NCBI GenBank assembly: GCA_031216915.1
Contig: CM062295.1
Span: 179,876,927 to 179,940,926 of the forward strand
Origin: Pictodentalium vernedei
Lineage: Eukaryota > Mollusca > Scaphopoda > Dentaliida > Dentaliidae
DNA: 64,000 nt
Reading direction: 5' to 3'
In this document: in pieces, positions 22,111 through 33,707 of the stretch
Numbering within the stretch: the first letter of the stretch is position 1
Layout of the letters: each line of letters opens with the position of its first letter
Made by a program: the position numbers and the translations under genes
The notes under the pieces: model-generated
What the model saw: only the letters and a program-made list of their open reading frames with translations
Told to the model about the DNA's origin: nothing
Database searches by the model: none

Positions 22111-22357
22111 TTAACCCTTTACCTGCCACACAGAATACTAAAATTTTATACTTTAATTATATTTTTGTCACACTTTAAAAAAAAATTTCAACAAAACCAT
22201 ATCATGTGCCCCTGCATTGGAACAATCTTGATGAGCTCGTTCCAATAAGGATCACAAGATATTGTTTCTCTTGTTTTCTGAAAAAAAACTTTTTTTTAAC
22301 TGTTCAATTTATAAATTATGTGTACAGATGCGGGTGATTTGTTGGGTAAAGGCTTAA
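22111..22357. mobile_element. MITE family C
   Basis: TTAACCCTTTACCTGCCAC left, TTGTTGGGTAAAGGCTTAA right, TTAA at both ends. The hairpin core CATTGGAACAATCTTGATGAG lies between CAAAACCATATCATGTG and a decayed complement. Confidence 0.82.
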
Positions 22358-22394
22358 CCCCACACCCAAACTATTTATTTATTTGTTTTTTAAG

Positions 22395-22680
22395 GTAGGT
22401 CCCGAGTTCGTTGTGTCCTTGGGCAAGGCACTTTATCCCGGTTGCCTACATGGGGGCACAATGTCGCCGTGTACTAAGGCATACTGCACATCGATGGTGC
22501 ACATGTCTTCAACTGCTGTAACTCTGCTTGAGCGGATCTTGAACAGATTTAGAATGTTGAGGAGCTGATGCTCAGTGGTTCTCTCCGGGTACTCGGCTTC
22601 TTCCACCTGTAAAACTGTCACGTCCTGATTAGCCATCATGCACAAGTATGTGACCTCAAACACCAATAAATAGAAAATAA
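22395..22680 (+). mobile_element. SINE S1, tail type 1
   Basis: Forward orientation and truncated in the tRNA head. The body starts GTTGTGTCCTTGGGCAAGGC, a block common in metazoan SINE central domains. The tail GATTAGCCATCATGCACAAG to AACACCAATAAATA matches SINE S2. Confidence 0.72.
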
Positions 22681-22682
22681 AT

Positions 22683-22910
22683 AATGTTTTTTAAGGTAAT
22701 TTTCAGCATCTTTGGTCTACATCAAGACTGCAACATAGCTATGAAGTCAAGTTTAACTAATCATTTAAACCAATACTGCCCATTTATAGAGGACGTCCAC
22801 CCCCAGGGTCTGGTTCTGGGTCCTATTTTACCCGTAAAGAAGAATTTGTTTACCAAATTAAACAAGCAGTGCTCTACTTCCTGGGGTTACCATGGGGATC
22901 CTAACAGTCA
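22683..22910 (-). mobile_element. SINE S2, diverged
   Basis: Body blocks GAAGTCAAGTTTAACTAATC and GGTTCTGGGTCCTATTTTAC match the other S2 copies. It directly abuts the oppositely oriented S1. Confidence 0.68.
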
Positions 22911-22939
22911 TAACTGACCTGCACTCCAAATACACAAAA

Positions 22940-23090
22940 TTTGCCGTTCAGATTTTATTACTGTTTCAATTTTTGGTGCAAAAAACAAGGCTTATGACCA
23001 CACATTGGAACAATTTCATTGAGCTCTTTCCAAAAAGGTGCCATAAACCATTTTTTTAGGCAAAAAATGAATATTTTTATTTATTCTAGC
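22940..23090. mobile_element. MITE A-like remnant
   Basis: Decayed central hairpin only: GGTGCAAAAAACAAGGC, ATTGGAACAATTTCATTGAG, then a poor complementary arm. The ends are gone. Confidence 0.5.
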
Positions 23091-23303
23091 AATTCTTCAT
23101 CTGTTTTCTTTTTATTTTAAATACTGTTACTACTAAAGTTTAACCAACTGTTCATAATAATGTTGCCTGTGTTAGAGGACTCGGCCCAGTTCCTGTTACA
23201 AGTTCCAATAACAGCAATAGAGCTGAACCTGCTTGCCACAGCGAGTATTTTGATTAATCAACTATATAAGTGAACCCCAAAACCTTTACCATATATATAA
23301 CAA

Positions 23304-23520
23304 GAGCTGTTGTTGGAGGCAATTCATACCCCCACTGCAGTGCTGGACTGATCAAGCATAAATGAATTAAAAACAAAGTGAGGAACATAATTCTGTTGAA
23401 GAAATGTGGGCAGGTTTTTTATAATGTGCAGGAGTGGCTTGTTGTAAGGACCCCTTGTACCAAATTCCATTGAAAACCACCCATTCACTGGTAAGATATC
23501 GCTGCACTGCACAGAGTTAA
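23304..23520 (+). mobile_element. Pearl-like element, truncated
   Basis: Shares ACAAGAGCTGTTGTTGGAGG, CATACCCCCACTGCAGTGC and GCAGGAGTGGCTTGT with the longer copy at 40536-40828; the microsatellite and 3' end are missing. Confidence 0.65.
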
Positions 23521-23525
23521 TCACA

Positions 23526-24487
23526 CTTTCTGGTTATGAAAAAATTTCAAAATTAACTGAGTAACAATCCCTGTGCACTGTGCAGCCTTAGTGTAAATCT
23601 CATCTATATCAACTGTTTACAAAACCAGCCTGTACTATTCTCAAATATTATATCTCACGTGACTTCCTTGCATTCTGATTGGCTGAAAGATGATACCCTA
23701 TTTCGTGTAGTTTGCATTCACAGAACTGACCAGGCACTACACCCAAGCACTACACGTTTTCTATTTTTAGCACACTACTATATCAGTTTTCTTTTCATAC
23801 TGGACGAATAAAACTAATCAGGCTAAATTTAAATATCGATTCACAGAGGCACAACATCCACAAAACGACCCAGAAAGAAATCATTGTGGAAAAATGTATC
23901 GCTTTTCCATTGTTGAAGTCACATTTTCCGAGGCGTTCATTTTATTCCTTGAGAAGATGATCCATATCTCGTTTCGAAGAGAATGGTCCATACCTGGGTA
24001 CAACTTTCATAAGAACGCGTCCGGATATGAAAAATCGCTTGTTTCGCTGCTCATATTATTTCGCTGTTCAATTGTATGTTTTGGGTAGTAAACGAATAAA
24101 TAATGGAATTCATTTGAATCTTCGGCGTTTGGTATCCCGTACTGACTCATTCGGTAATGTATATGTGTGACAAATGTGTAGAAATTATCAAACTGCGTTG
24201 TAAAATTTCGAAAATTTTAGCCTTCATTCGCGAGTTGTGCGATTCTAGAATACACAGTTCCGTTTGGGGGAAATGTTTTGTTTACCCTTGCCGACCGATT
24301 CAAAATCTATCTTCTGCTCATATCAATAATCCAAGTTAGCCATGTTTTGGAAGAAGAAAATGTTTTTTTAAAAACTACATGGTATTTTTTTTCTATATAA
24401 CGCTGGTTGGTAGGGCTGCTACCTTGGTAATAGATTAACAAATCGGACAGATGTTTTTCTTGATGGGTGCTCGATATAATATAAGGA
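23526..24487. other. No gene seen
   Basis: Possibly single-copy DNA. A 64-codon open frame (23894-24088) has no recognised motif. ATTCTGATTGGCTGAAAGATG near 23675 looks repeat-like, but I cannot place it. Confidence 0.4.
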
Positions 24488-24630
24488 TTAGTGCATGTCT
24501 TGTCGTTGACTATGCCCATATAGTGCCCAGTGAGGTGGTGTAGTTCCCTCCACTTCGCGGCGGGAACTACACCACCTCACTGGGCACTATATGGGCGTAG
24601 TCAACTCCAAACCATGCACTATTCCTTAAA
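24488..24630. repeat. Long near-perfect hairpin
   Basis: Arms of about 65 nt. The innermost 44 nt (from GTTGACTATGCCCATATAGT) pair almost perfectly with GGGAACTACACCACCTCACT to GTAGTCAAC, leaving a 13-nt loop rich in GC. The outer arm GTGCATG...GTTGAC pairs imperfectly. No TTAA or TA at the ends. Confidence 0.85.
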
Positions 24631-25758
24631 AAGTGATCAAACTCAGTTTACAACCCCTCATTGGAATGGACTGTGGAATTTAACCACATGAGATTCGAAT
24701 ACGACCATAAAGAGTGTCATAAATATTCTGTAAATTTGTCAACTGAATCCTTTCCAGTTCTTGCACTCCAAGTACTCATGAAATTCTCTTTATGAAATGA
24801 TTGAGGTCTTCTGAGTAAACAAAAAAATAAGAACCATATAAAATCAAACAATATTGACAATTTTTTCAGCTATCTAATCATACAGTGATCTAAAACTTCA
24901 AAGCAACAATATACACTTTCACTTACTTCATAAAATCTTAGTTTTATAATAATAACCAATAAAAAATCTATTTGATCTACTATGAAATTTGCATGCTTAC
25001 TAAATTGAGTACGACCATTCTGGTAGTCCTTTATATATTTGCCCTATTGGACAGCCAGTGGAAAACTGAACTATTAGAATTTTCTTTCTTAATTCTTTCA
25101 CAATTAGAATTCTTTTTTTAACTATTAGAATATTCTTTATTTTGCAACATTTGCACCAAGCATGATTCTAAGGTTATACAATTTATAGTTATACTGAATA
25201 AGATATATGTTAGCGATATGCTTGGGGATATAAGATATATGTGTTTGCTTGTATAAAATATGCAGTAGTTATTGGTTAGGTACATATATTGCAGGGAGAC
25301 AACATGACCAGATTGGCGGTCTTCCCAAAGCCTCTTAACTGGTGGAGTGCTGAAAACCCATATTTGTGCCTTTAGGCACTCTCCTATAAATTGTAGCATA
25401 TCAAAAGATAAGAGAGCAAACTTGCCAACAAAAACAAAAAAATAATTCAGCACTTTACCAGTTAGGTAAATAGACTGTTATCGATTTGTATTACTTTTTT
25501 GCATTTCCGACACAGTGATCAATATTAGAATTTACATTAAAATTTTTTTCCAGTTTGGAAGACAAAAAGTGACACCAAGCTTTTAGAGTTGACAGATATT
25601 TGGGTGCATCTCTGTAAAATGAGAACACTTTTTAAGGGCCGGAATTTGAAGAATTTTAATCATTTGCTTTTCCTGGTAGAACTTGCTACTGTATTTATGC
25701 TTTTCGATATTTATTGATTAATAGTCAACTCTCCCTCACATTCATCTTTCCTAACATT
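24631..25758. other. No gene seen; MITE D remnant
   Basis: AT-rich. A fragment at about 25350-25470 (GCACTCTCCTATAAATTGTA and TTCAGCACTTTACCAGTTAG) matches the right half of MITE D. A short tandem AACTATTAGAATTTTCTTTC motif lies near 25070-25140. Confidence 0.5.
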
Positions 25759-26130
25759 AGGCCCTACAAAGCAGATCTTGTTTCTCAGGTCATTTTTTGT
25801 AAAACTGCACCTCGGCGGGTGGCTTTTTATCTTATTTTTGTAATTATTTCTTTGACATCAAAAGTTCAGGTTCTTAGTTTGTTATATGTTTTGGGCCTCA
25901 TAATCTACAGCATAGCGTGGGTAGTGGTGTATTTTGTCCCTTGTGTGCAAGAAGGCTTTTCAATGTTAGAGGACAAAATTATCAATTTTATTAACATGGG
26001 TAAAATATCAGACATAAACCATTTAATTTTTATTTTTTAAGTTTGCACTGTTTATAAAAAGAGGGTATGTTGCAGCCAAAAGGCCAATGCAGGAGGCCTG
26101 AGAAACATATTTTTAACTTTTTTGGGGCAT
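25759..26130 (+). repeat. Interspersed repeat family R, copy 3
   Basis: Begins CCCTACAAAGCAGATCTTG; retains CCTCATAATCTACAGCATAG and ATCAATTTTATTAACATGGG. The central palindrome has decayed. Confidence 0.72.
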
Positions 26131-27099
26131 TCACTATAAAATTTCCTTTTTCGAAAAGAACTGAAAATTTGTGGTTATAACCCTTCAGTCAGTCATAAAC
26201 CCTGTTTTCCTACATCCATCCTTTCCTTGTATCCGATTGTGGCATTTTGTCACTGCTGGATTTTTTACACTGCAACGACAAAATGTTCTGAAGCACAGTG
26301 TCAAGATGCATAATGTCATGCAGAAAAATGTCGCATCAACTTTTGAGACCCATCTGGTGATATAACATATATTTAACTGCACTTCTCAAATATAGAAGGA
26401 CATCAAGTTATTCGACAAAAATAAAAATAAAGACTTTTCAATAGGAATGATGAGATGAGTTCGATTGATAAAGTGAAAATAATACTTTTTTTAACAGCAT
26501 GTCAGTGTGTTAAGATTATAAAAGGCAGAGAGAATCTAGCTCCATTGTCTCCCTGTAATGTATGTACCTGACCAATATGTCACTGGAAGCAACAAAAACT
26601 CCATTACTATACAAATTCCAAAATAATATGGAAAAATATCAGCTCACTTCAATTCCTTCACACTGAGAGAATTTTATTAAAATCATAAATATTGTACCAG
26701 AAATTTGGTTCTGGAATACCGGAACAGCTGAAGACACATGCAGAAATTCTATCTAGATAAGAACTAGTATCCTTTCAACATCCAGCAAAGGAAACATGTG
26801 ACAGTTTAAGAAAGAGTTTAAGAAAAGAATGTGTTGGGATAAATCAGCAGTGTCCTGAGATATTTCCGTTTACAATGTATATAGTACATACATTTGTATA
26901 ATACAAGTAGCTTGCATTCAATGCAGCTGAGATTTCATCCTACATCTTTACCTAACACAGGGTTCTTAAAAGCAAGAACTGATAAAATTCAAGGCTATTC
27001 AAGGCCATTTCTCAACATTTTGCAACATTTTTCAAGGCCCCACAATTGCCAAATGCAAGGTTGCATTCAATAATTCTAATTAGGCTCCTCCAGTCATTA
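26131..27099. other. No gene seen
   Basis: Overlapping short open frames on both strands near 26171-26382 show no domain. Confidence 0.45.
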
Positions 27100-27102
27100 C
27101 CA

Positions 27103-27134
<32 letters not shown>
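27100..27134 (+). repeat. Poly-C and CA microsatellite
   Basis: A C run followed directly by (CA)n. Confidence 0.9.
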
Positions 27135-27152
27135 TAAATTGTTAACATATTG

Positions 27153-27382
27153 TTAACCCTTTGAACCCAAAAGGCCACTTTTCTGGTCAAGGATTGTGAT
27201 AATGCAAGAATTCATAAAGTACATAGTTACTTAGTGAATGTGTGTGGTAGACCAATCAAGATTTTCAACACACAGCCCCAGGTTGCATGTTGAAAATATT
27301 GATTTGTCTTCCACCAAGTAAAGAATATAGCAGGTAGCTCTGACCTGGAATGGAATATACCATCAGGGTTCAAAGGGTTCAT
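27153..27382. mobile_element. MITE family F
   Basis: Left TTAACCCTTTGAACCCAAAA; right CAGGGTTCAAAGGGTTCA, with the closing TTAA lost. The inner block TTTTCAACACACAGCCCC pairs with TTGCATGTTGAAAATATTG. Same family as 34291-34533. Confidence 0.75.
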
Positions 27383-27790
27383 GATAACCCAATTTCCCTT
27401 AACTGCGATAGGATTGCTCTTTACCAGCATGAATTCTCAATTGCGAAATGTGGTCATGAATGAATAAAACAAACACAAATGTAGATAATCCCACCTGCTT
27501 ATGTGTCTGATAAGTAAACCAAGGACAATGATAATTAGAAACTGACAAGTAAAATGTGCTCTTTTGATGAAGAATAGTGTAGCTTAGGGAAGAGGTGCAG
27601 ATATTTTAAGAATACATGTATAGTAAAGTGAAAGAAAACTAACTAACAAGTGGTAAAGCGCTTAATGAATCCATATCTTGGCTGTACTGAAAACAACCAG
27701 ACACAACGAGATGATCTCCATACAATTCTCATCTATCCACTGAATGGATAACCCCCGAAAAACCTTCTTGAAAGTGTTAGAATAAGCTGA
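27383..27790. other. No gene seen
   Basis: No repeat or coding signal recognised. Confidence 0.45.
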
Positions 27791-28030
27791 AGGCATGTGT
27801 AGTATCGACCAATGATTCTTCTGCCCTCTCTGAGAAAGGGTTCGAGGCCCATGCCATTGGGAAAATTTGTGTCATGGGGTGCCAATTGGGAATTTGTATT
27901 GGAGGGAATAGACAAGGCATGGGTACTATCAACCAAGAATTCTTCTGCCCTCTCTGGAAAGGGTCCGGGCCCATGCCGTTGGGGAAATTTGTGTCATGGG
28001 GGCTATAATTAGGAATTTGTTTTGGAGGGA
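27791..28030 (+). repeat. Tandem duplication, ~120-bp unit
   Basis: 27791-27912 and 27913-28030 share TTCTTCTGCCCTCTCTG, GGCCCATGCC and AATTTGTGTCATGGGG. Both are open on several frames, but the shared residues follow the DNA repeat, not a recognised protein. Confidence 0.8.
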
Positions 28031-28259
28031 AAGAGACATACAAATACTAAGAATTTTAGATTTCAACTGAACAGAGGACATTAAGACCGATAACTAAGCA
28101 ACTGCATTTATACTATAACTAAGGTTATAACACAATAATTACATGGAATTATGTTCTCTGTAGTCTATTAATCTGTTGTTATACCATTAAAGACAAACTT
28201 GTCATTTGCCTTTGAATTCAGATGCTTTCTAAGCTTCGTTAGGTAAACAATTTAAAATT

Positions 28260-28364
28260 TAATGCACAACTTGTGTCCTGAACTGGGTGGTCATAAGGCC
28301 TCAGAAAACCAATGGTTTCCATAGGCCTTTTGATCACCAAGTTCAGGACACCAATTGTGCATTA
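28260..28364. repeat. Hairpin, ~50-nt arms
   Basis: TAATGCACAACTTGTGTCCT pairs with AGGACACCAATTGTGCATTA; the arms continue through the GGCCTCAG / ATAGGCC region to a CCAATGG loop. Confidence 0.85.
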
Positions 28365-28655
28365 CATTTTTATTCGAGTGGAGATTAAAAACAGGAAATT
28401 TTGGGTTGAGAACTGGGAAAAATATGCCTAAATTCCACTGGGAAAGGGTCCCATATTCGACTCCTGTAGATACCCAAAACAATCCCTGATTGAATTGCAT
28501 TGCACTTTACACTACACCGCCATGCTCCCACTTGGGCAACTGGAATTAAGTGTTTTGCACAAAGACAGAATGCAGATCATGTGGGTCAGGATCAAACCTA
28601 TAACCTTCAGATCAGAAAATCAATGGGCACCAGGTGTCCATGAGGTTCATTTGTT
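28365..28655. other. No gene seen
   Basis: No repeat or coding signal recognised. Confidence 0.4.
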
Positions 28656-28905
28656 TTAACCCGTTACCCAACGTAACGGCCAAAACTGGCCAGTGTTATT
28701 CACAAAAACGCCAATTAATTTTCATTATTTTTTTTCATTTTTTGTCTCAAAAACATAGGTTATGATCCCTCTTTGGAACAAGCTGAGCTTGTTCCAATGA
28801 GGGGTCATAACCTATGTTTTTGAGACAAAAAATGAAAAAAATTAGTTATTCAAGAATTTTGTTTGCATGTGTGTCATCTGCTTTTCGTGTTAGGTAAAGG
28901 GTTAA
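28656..28905. mobile_element. MITE family A, best-preserved copy
   Basis: TTAACCCGTTACCCAACG left, TTAGGTAAAGGGTTAA right. Long arms CATTTTTTGTCTCAAAAACA / TGTTTTTGAGACAAAAAATG. This copy gives the empty-site sequence (AATGAAAAAAATTAGTTATT) into which DIRS element 2 inserted in the copy at 48924. Confidence 0.92.
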
Positions 28906-28994
28906 TGTTCTCAAGTTTCTTCTGACCTAGTGAGTAATGGCTGATTCCCAACCGCTGTGTGATCAAACAACAACTGCTGTGTGATAAAACAACA

Positions 28995-29147
28995 TTATAA
29001 CTCATTGAGATGAATTATTGGTAACATGGTCTAAGGTGTAAGGCTTGGAGTTTATGTTCAACTGATATATGAAGTGTGGAGGTTAAACATAAGCTCTGAG
29101 CCACAAACCTCAGGCCATGTTACCATCAATTCATCACGATAATGTAT
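28995..29147. repeat. Fold-back, ~60-nt arms
   Basis: GATGAATTATTGGTAACATG pairs with CATGTTACCATCAATTCATC; the inner arms TTGGAGTTTATGTT and AACATAAGCTCTGA also pair. Unknown class. Confidence 0.75.
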
Positions 29148-29297
29148 AAGACCAATAAGACCATACCCAAAGCCCAAAAATCACCTTTTGTTCACAAATG
29201 AACAAGGCAACTTCAATGAACAAGGCAACTTTAACAATGACAAATTTAGTAAATAAACCTGTCGTATAGCCCATGACATCACTGGACAACAAATGAA

Positions 29298-30464
29298 AGT
29301 GTCAATGACACTGTAGCTCAACTTCTGTAAGACATACATGTACAGTATGTGACACAGCAATGACACACATCTAGGTAATGACCTGATAACAAAGATACAT
29401 GTAAAGTATTGTAAAGGTCTGTACATAAATACTGACTGTAGCCTGTAACAAATGTACAGGTAAAGTATTGTAAAGGTGGGTGACAGTTAGATGCCTCTAC
29501 CCAGAGCCGTATTCAAATGTGCACTTACTGTGTATAAGTAGCACTGAATAAATCAAAGTTTATCTAATTGGCCGCTGGCCATCTTGAAATTTCGGACCAC
29601 ACCCCAAAACACTCATTCTCATCCCAATGTGATAACAAAGGTACCTAAGAAGTTTTGTGAAGATTGTTTCATAAATACAGCCTCTAGCACGAGTCGTATT
29701 GACATGTGTACTAACTATGTATAAGTAGCACTGAATAAATCAAAGTTCATCTACTTTGCATAATTTATGCACGAGAAAAAAACCTGTATTATATGTGATG
29801 TGTTCCATGTTACTAAACATTCATACAAAATTTTTTTCAAATCAGAGCCTTCATATAGAAGTAGTTCTGTTAAAAAAACTGATTGCACCTATTTCAGTAT
29901 AAAATGGGCCGCCGGCAGCCATCTTGAATTTCGGACTGCACCCCAAAACACTCGTTCTCATCCCAAGGTGATAACAAAGGTACCAAGTAGTTTCATGAAG
30001 ATCGGTTCATAAATACAGCCCCTAGCCCAAGACGTAATGACTTGTGTACTTACTGTGTATAAGTAGCACTGAATAAATCAAAGTTCATCTAATTTGTATA
30101 ATTTCTGCACGAGAAAAAAACATGCATTATTTGTGATGTATTCCATGTTACTAAACATTCATACAAAAATTTATTCAAATCAGTACTTTCATACAAAAGT
30201 TCTATACAAAAAAACTGATTGCACTAATTTTGGTACAAAATGGCTGCCGGTGGCCATCTTGAATTTTGGATCGCACCCAAAAACATTCGTTCTCGTCCCA
30301 CGGTGATAACAAAGGTACCCTAGAAGTTTCACAAAGATCGGTTCATAAATATGGCCTCTAGCCCAGGCCGTATTGAATTGTTGATGGATGGACAGATGGC
30401 CAGACAGACGTCAGACGACGGGCCATGACATAACCTCAAATTTGACTACGTCAAAGCTGAGCGA
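29298..30464 (+). mobile_element. Pearl-like Helitron
   Basis: 5' end GTGTCAATGACACTGTAGCT followed by CAACTT. 3' end has a TTTGACTACGTCAAA hairpin, then GCTGAGCGA, a decayed CTRR. Three core units of about 310 bp share GTGTATAAGTAGCACTGAAT and GGCCATCTTGAA. The run GGATGGACAGATGGCCAGAC precedes the 3' end, the usual Pearl microsatellite position. Confidence 0.75.
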
Positions 30465-30969
30465 AAAATCAATGACTTAAATAAAGGTCGGAGTTACTCC
30501 ATCTCTGTTCAAAAAAAACAAGTTCATGATTTGAACTGAGATGGAGCGACCTCGACTTTTTTACAAGTGGGTTGTGTGTATACATTCATAGAATGAGCAC
30601 TGGCCATGAAAATTACGATTTTATAGGCAGTATGCACTTTGAATCTCCTCCTATTGTTATCTTTTTTTTTAAATATTTCACTTGGAGACATTACACAGTA
30701 ACATAAGCCACTGGAGCCGTAAACATAGAAAAAGTAAGCTCTTGTCCAATCATAGGGCGAGGATCTTTGTCTTATTGGAATTTTTGACCCTATACACACT
30801 AGTACTGTATAACTTTCATTTATGTGGTTTCCAGCTGATATAGCAAAAATTCATGTTCATTTTTGTTTGTTAGCAGGTTATATATTAACACTGTTATAGT
30901 ATAGTGGAACCATGTTAATTAAACAATCTCTTTGTCAGTGAAAATAATTCTGTTATCATGTGTATTCAA
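30465..30969. other. No gene seen; hairpin at its left
   Basis: A fold-back at about 30486-30560 pairs GGAGTTACTCCATCTCTG with CTGAGATGGAGCGACCTC. Nothing else recognised. Confidence 0.5.
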
Positions 30970-31201
30970 TTAACTCTTTACCCAATGCACATGATATCAA
31001 AATATGTTTTAAATAATTTTTTTCTTCAAATTTTTCGAAAATATTCAACAAAACTATATCATGTGACCTCCACTGGAATGAGCTCGATGAAATCGTTCCA
31101 GTGAGGGGTTACATGATAGGGTTTTATAGAAATTTGTCGAAATTTTTTTTTTTAAACTGCTCAATGTGCAGGCTGATGCAGTCAATTTGTTAGTAAATGG
31201 T
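30970..31201. mobile_element. MITE family C
   Basis: Starts TTAACTCTTTACCCAATGC. Hairpin CAACAAAACTATATCATGTG with ACATGATAGGGTTTTATAG; core CACTGGAATGAGCTCGATG. The right end GTTAGTAAATGGT has lost its TTAA. Confidence 0.78.
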
Positions 31202-31330
31202 GCCCAGGAAGTTAGGCCATTTCATTTCATTACACTGCAGTGATTAACTTAGCATTTATTTTATATCTTCTTTGACAGAGCTCATGGAGCTGTCTGTCTG
31301 TCAAACAATATATAACTGATTGAATGCTTA

Positions 31331-31460
31331 TATTTGATTTATTTATTATTTATTTATTGGTGTTTAAGGTCACATATTTCTGCGCAATGGCTAATCATGA
31401 CTACAACTTAGATATAAAGTCAAGTCCAGTCACTTGTTTATACCCATACTCATCATTCAG
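31331..31460 (-). mobile_element. SINE S2, fragment
   Basis: (TTTA)n tail complement, then GGTGTTTAAGGTCACATATT, CAATGGCTAATCATGAC and AAAGTCAAGTCCAGTC. It is cut after about 130 bp. Confidence 0.78.
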
Positions 31461-31507
31461 CTTCTTTCTGATGCTGAGAACTAAAAATTTTTTTACATAA
31501 TTAATCC

Positions 31508-31719
31508 TTAACTGGTTGAGTGCTGGAAGCCACTATCATGGCTTTCAAGAAACATGAGGGTACCATACTAAAGTCTTCATATTCTTTACACAAATTTCCT
31601 ATTCAGTCATGAGCAAATACTATAGTGTTCATATAGATTTGCATTATTAAAAATTATTGGAGAGTGCCTTAATGAACAAATTCCAACTTCCAAAAATAAT
31701 CTAGCACTCAACCAGTTAA
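31508..31719. mobile_element. MITE family D
   Basis: TTAACTGGTTGAGTGCTGG left and TAGCACTCAACCAGTTAA right: a perfect 16-bp terminal inverted repeat with TTAA at both ends. The inner CCACTATCATGGCTTTC block recurs in the other D copies. Confidence 0.85.
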
Positions 31720-32680
31720 AGGCCTTGAGACATTTTATATATTTTTGCAACGCTCTGACAGTTTGCAATATGTGTTTTTTGCAATTGCTTATAGGGAAGT
31801 CTTGGCTGTCTAGATAACCAGCCAAGACTTTCCTAGAAACAACTAAAAGGGTACTTAGAAAGTAACTCGCAAACGTACCAAAAGACTGCATGTTAGCATG
31901 CCTGTTTTCTTTCTATGCTTTGACAGTCTACAATCTGTGGCTTTGCAGTTGCTTATAGGCAAGTCTTGGCTGCCTAAATAAGCAGACAAGTCTTTCCTAG
32001 AAACAATTAAAGGGTACTTAGAAAGTAACTTGCAAGTGTACCAAAAGACTGCATGTTAGCACACCTGTTTTCTTGCTACGCTTTGACAGTCTACAATCTG
32101 TGGCTTTGCAGTTGCTTATAGCAGGGACCGACTCGGGCACGCGCCAGTGCGTATTTGGTTCGGAAACATCAGGACCTGGATCTTAAATCTCAGAAATAGG
32201 CTTCTCAGTTGGCGCGTAACTTCTCAGATCATATTTTGATATTCTTTCGATGGATAATCGAGAGAGACACTCTTACATGTATTATATATATGATTATCAT
32301 TTATCATTGTTGTAGAGTGCTTAAGTTAATACTTCAAGTCTTAATTACCAAGCATTAATCTTCACTGTGGTTTCTGATCAAGTCTTGGCTGCCTATTTAG
32401 GCAGCCAAGACTTGATCAGAAACCACAGTGAAGATTAATGTTTGCTGTAGTGTACTAAATGAAAATGATGAGAGCTATTACATACTTGCAGTGTGTGTTA
32501 CAAGCAGCAGTGTGACTCTGTAAATTCAAATCTGGCGCATGAATTGAAAAAATAGGCTCCGAGGCTAGAGCGCATTTTAAATAGTCCTGATCAGTCTCTG
32601 GCTTATTGGCAAGTCTTGGGCAGCCAAGACTTGCCTAGAAACAACTAAAAGGGTGCTTAGAAAGTACATCATTTGCTCAA
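31716..32680. repeat. Amplified MITE E array with insertion
   Basis: It begins at the TTAA closing MITE D. Two tandem units of about 187 bp (31740-31926, 31927-32114) carry the family E hairpin AAGTCTTGGCTGCC and CTAGAAACAACTAAAAGGG. A third unit is split after TTGCTTATAG (32113) and resumes near 32590. The intervening 470 bp hold a hairpin at 32363-32440 (GTGGTTTCTGATCAAGTCTT / complement), so an unclassified element sits inside. Confidence 0.65.
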
Positions 32681-33300
32681 TATGTGCAGACCTGCACTTC
32701 ACAATGAACCCAGGGGATTATGTCAATTCAGTGATAATAAAGGCAATCTACAAATCATATTACAATGAACATTTGGGTTGAGATGAAATGATAATTTGAC
32801 TACATGCTGATGTTGAAAGGAATCTAACACTGTTTAGTAAAACACAGTCAAATGTTAAAGATAAGTACACAGCTTTTGAAGATACTGTCGTGGGTACATT
32901 CAAGAAAATGTCTTTAGTCGGAGAAGGAGGAGAGTCTGTAGAATCCCTTAAAAGAACATAGACAAGTAAGAGAGTTAGACAGTAATATATTAGATTTATA
33001 ATACATTTCCATGCAATCAAAGAATGAGAATGTAATTTTATTATACGCTAAACGGTAGATTATCGAAGAAATTGCAGAAAGATAGAAATCGTATCCCCCA
33101 CTGTGAAGATATAGAAATTTTCACTTTCACAGTATCAATCAAAATGGCGGCTTTCAAAGCATCACTTCAAGGTGAATACGAGTCAAATTATCACTGGAAA
33201 TGATCAATTTGTTCTAAAAACGTATAAGGAAAAGAAAATATGGTGTTTTTGGGTGGATACCGATAATTTTCAGCAATACTTCAAAATGTATTCACTTTGA
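32681..33300. other. No gene; block repeated near 63440
   Basis: About 32790-33010 resembles 63440-63690 in the same orientation (shared ACATTCAAGAAA, GGAGAAGGA, and CCCTTAAA followed by AGA). Encoded peptides on either strand are not alike, so I treat it as a non-coding low-copy repeat. The rest is unremarkable. Confidence 0.5.
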
Positions 33301-33351
33301 ATTGATGCATGAAACCCACTAGTACAAACATGGTCTGAAAGTCCGTAATAT

Positions 33352-33402
33352 AAGTTTTTGGTTTGGTACGTCCTTTGAAAGGACGTACCAAACCAAAAAC
33401 TT
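33352..33402. repeat. Perfect hairpin, 25-nt arms
   Basis: AAGTTTTTGGTTTGGTACGT and on pairs perfectly with its complement around one unpaired base. Outer arms (TACAAACATGGTCTGAAAG / CTTTCAGGTCATGTTTGGA) extend it imperfectly to about 33320-33430. Confidence 0.88.
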
Positions 33403-33585
33403 TTTTACAGACTTTCAGGTCATGTTTGGACTAGAAACCTGATTACAAGACGCTACCTGTTCCAAGTATCGAACAAATGACTTCCACGTATCAATGATTC
33501 AATGCGCTGTTTACTTTCATGCATCATTTCAAGGTTGAAACGAGTGGAATTATCGGATTATAAAAAGTGTATAATAAAAAGAAAA

Positions 33586-33707
33586 ACTAGTGTTTTTGAG
33601 TGAATACCGAAAACTATCTCACTTGTGACCAAGACAAATGGTTATTTTCTACACATTTGTCTCGGTCACTCATGAGATAATTTTCGGTATCCACTTAAAA
33701 ACACTAG
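33586..33707. repeat. Fold-back family P
   Basis: ACTAGTGTTTTTGAGTGAAT pairs with ATCCACTTAAAAACACTAG. Flanks AATAAAAAGAAAA and ATATCCTCTATG recur at 48301-48476. The stretch 33118-33300 upstream is a diverged half of the same family. Confidence 0.8.
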
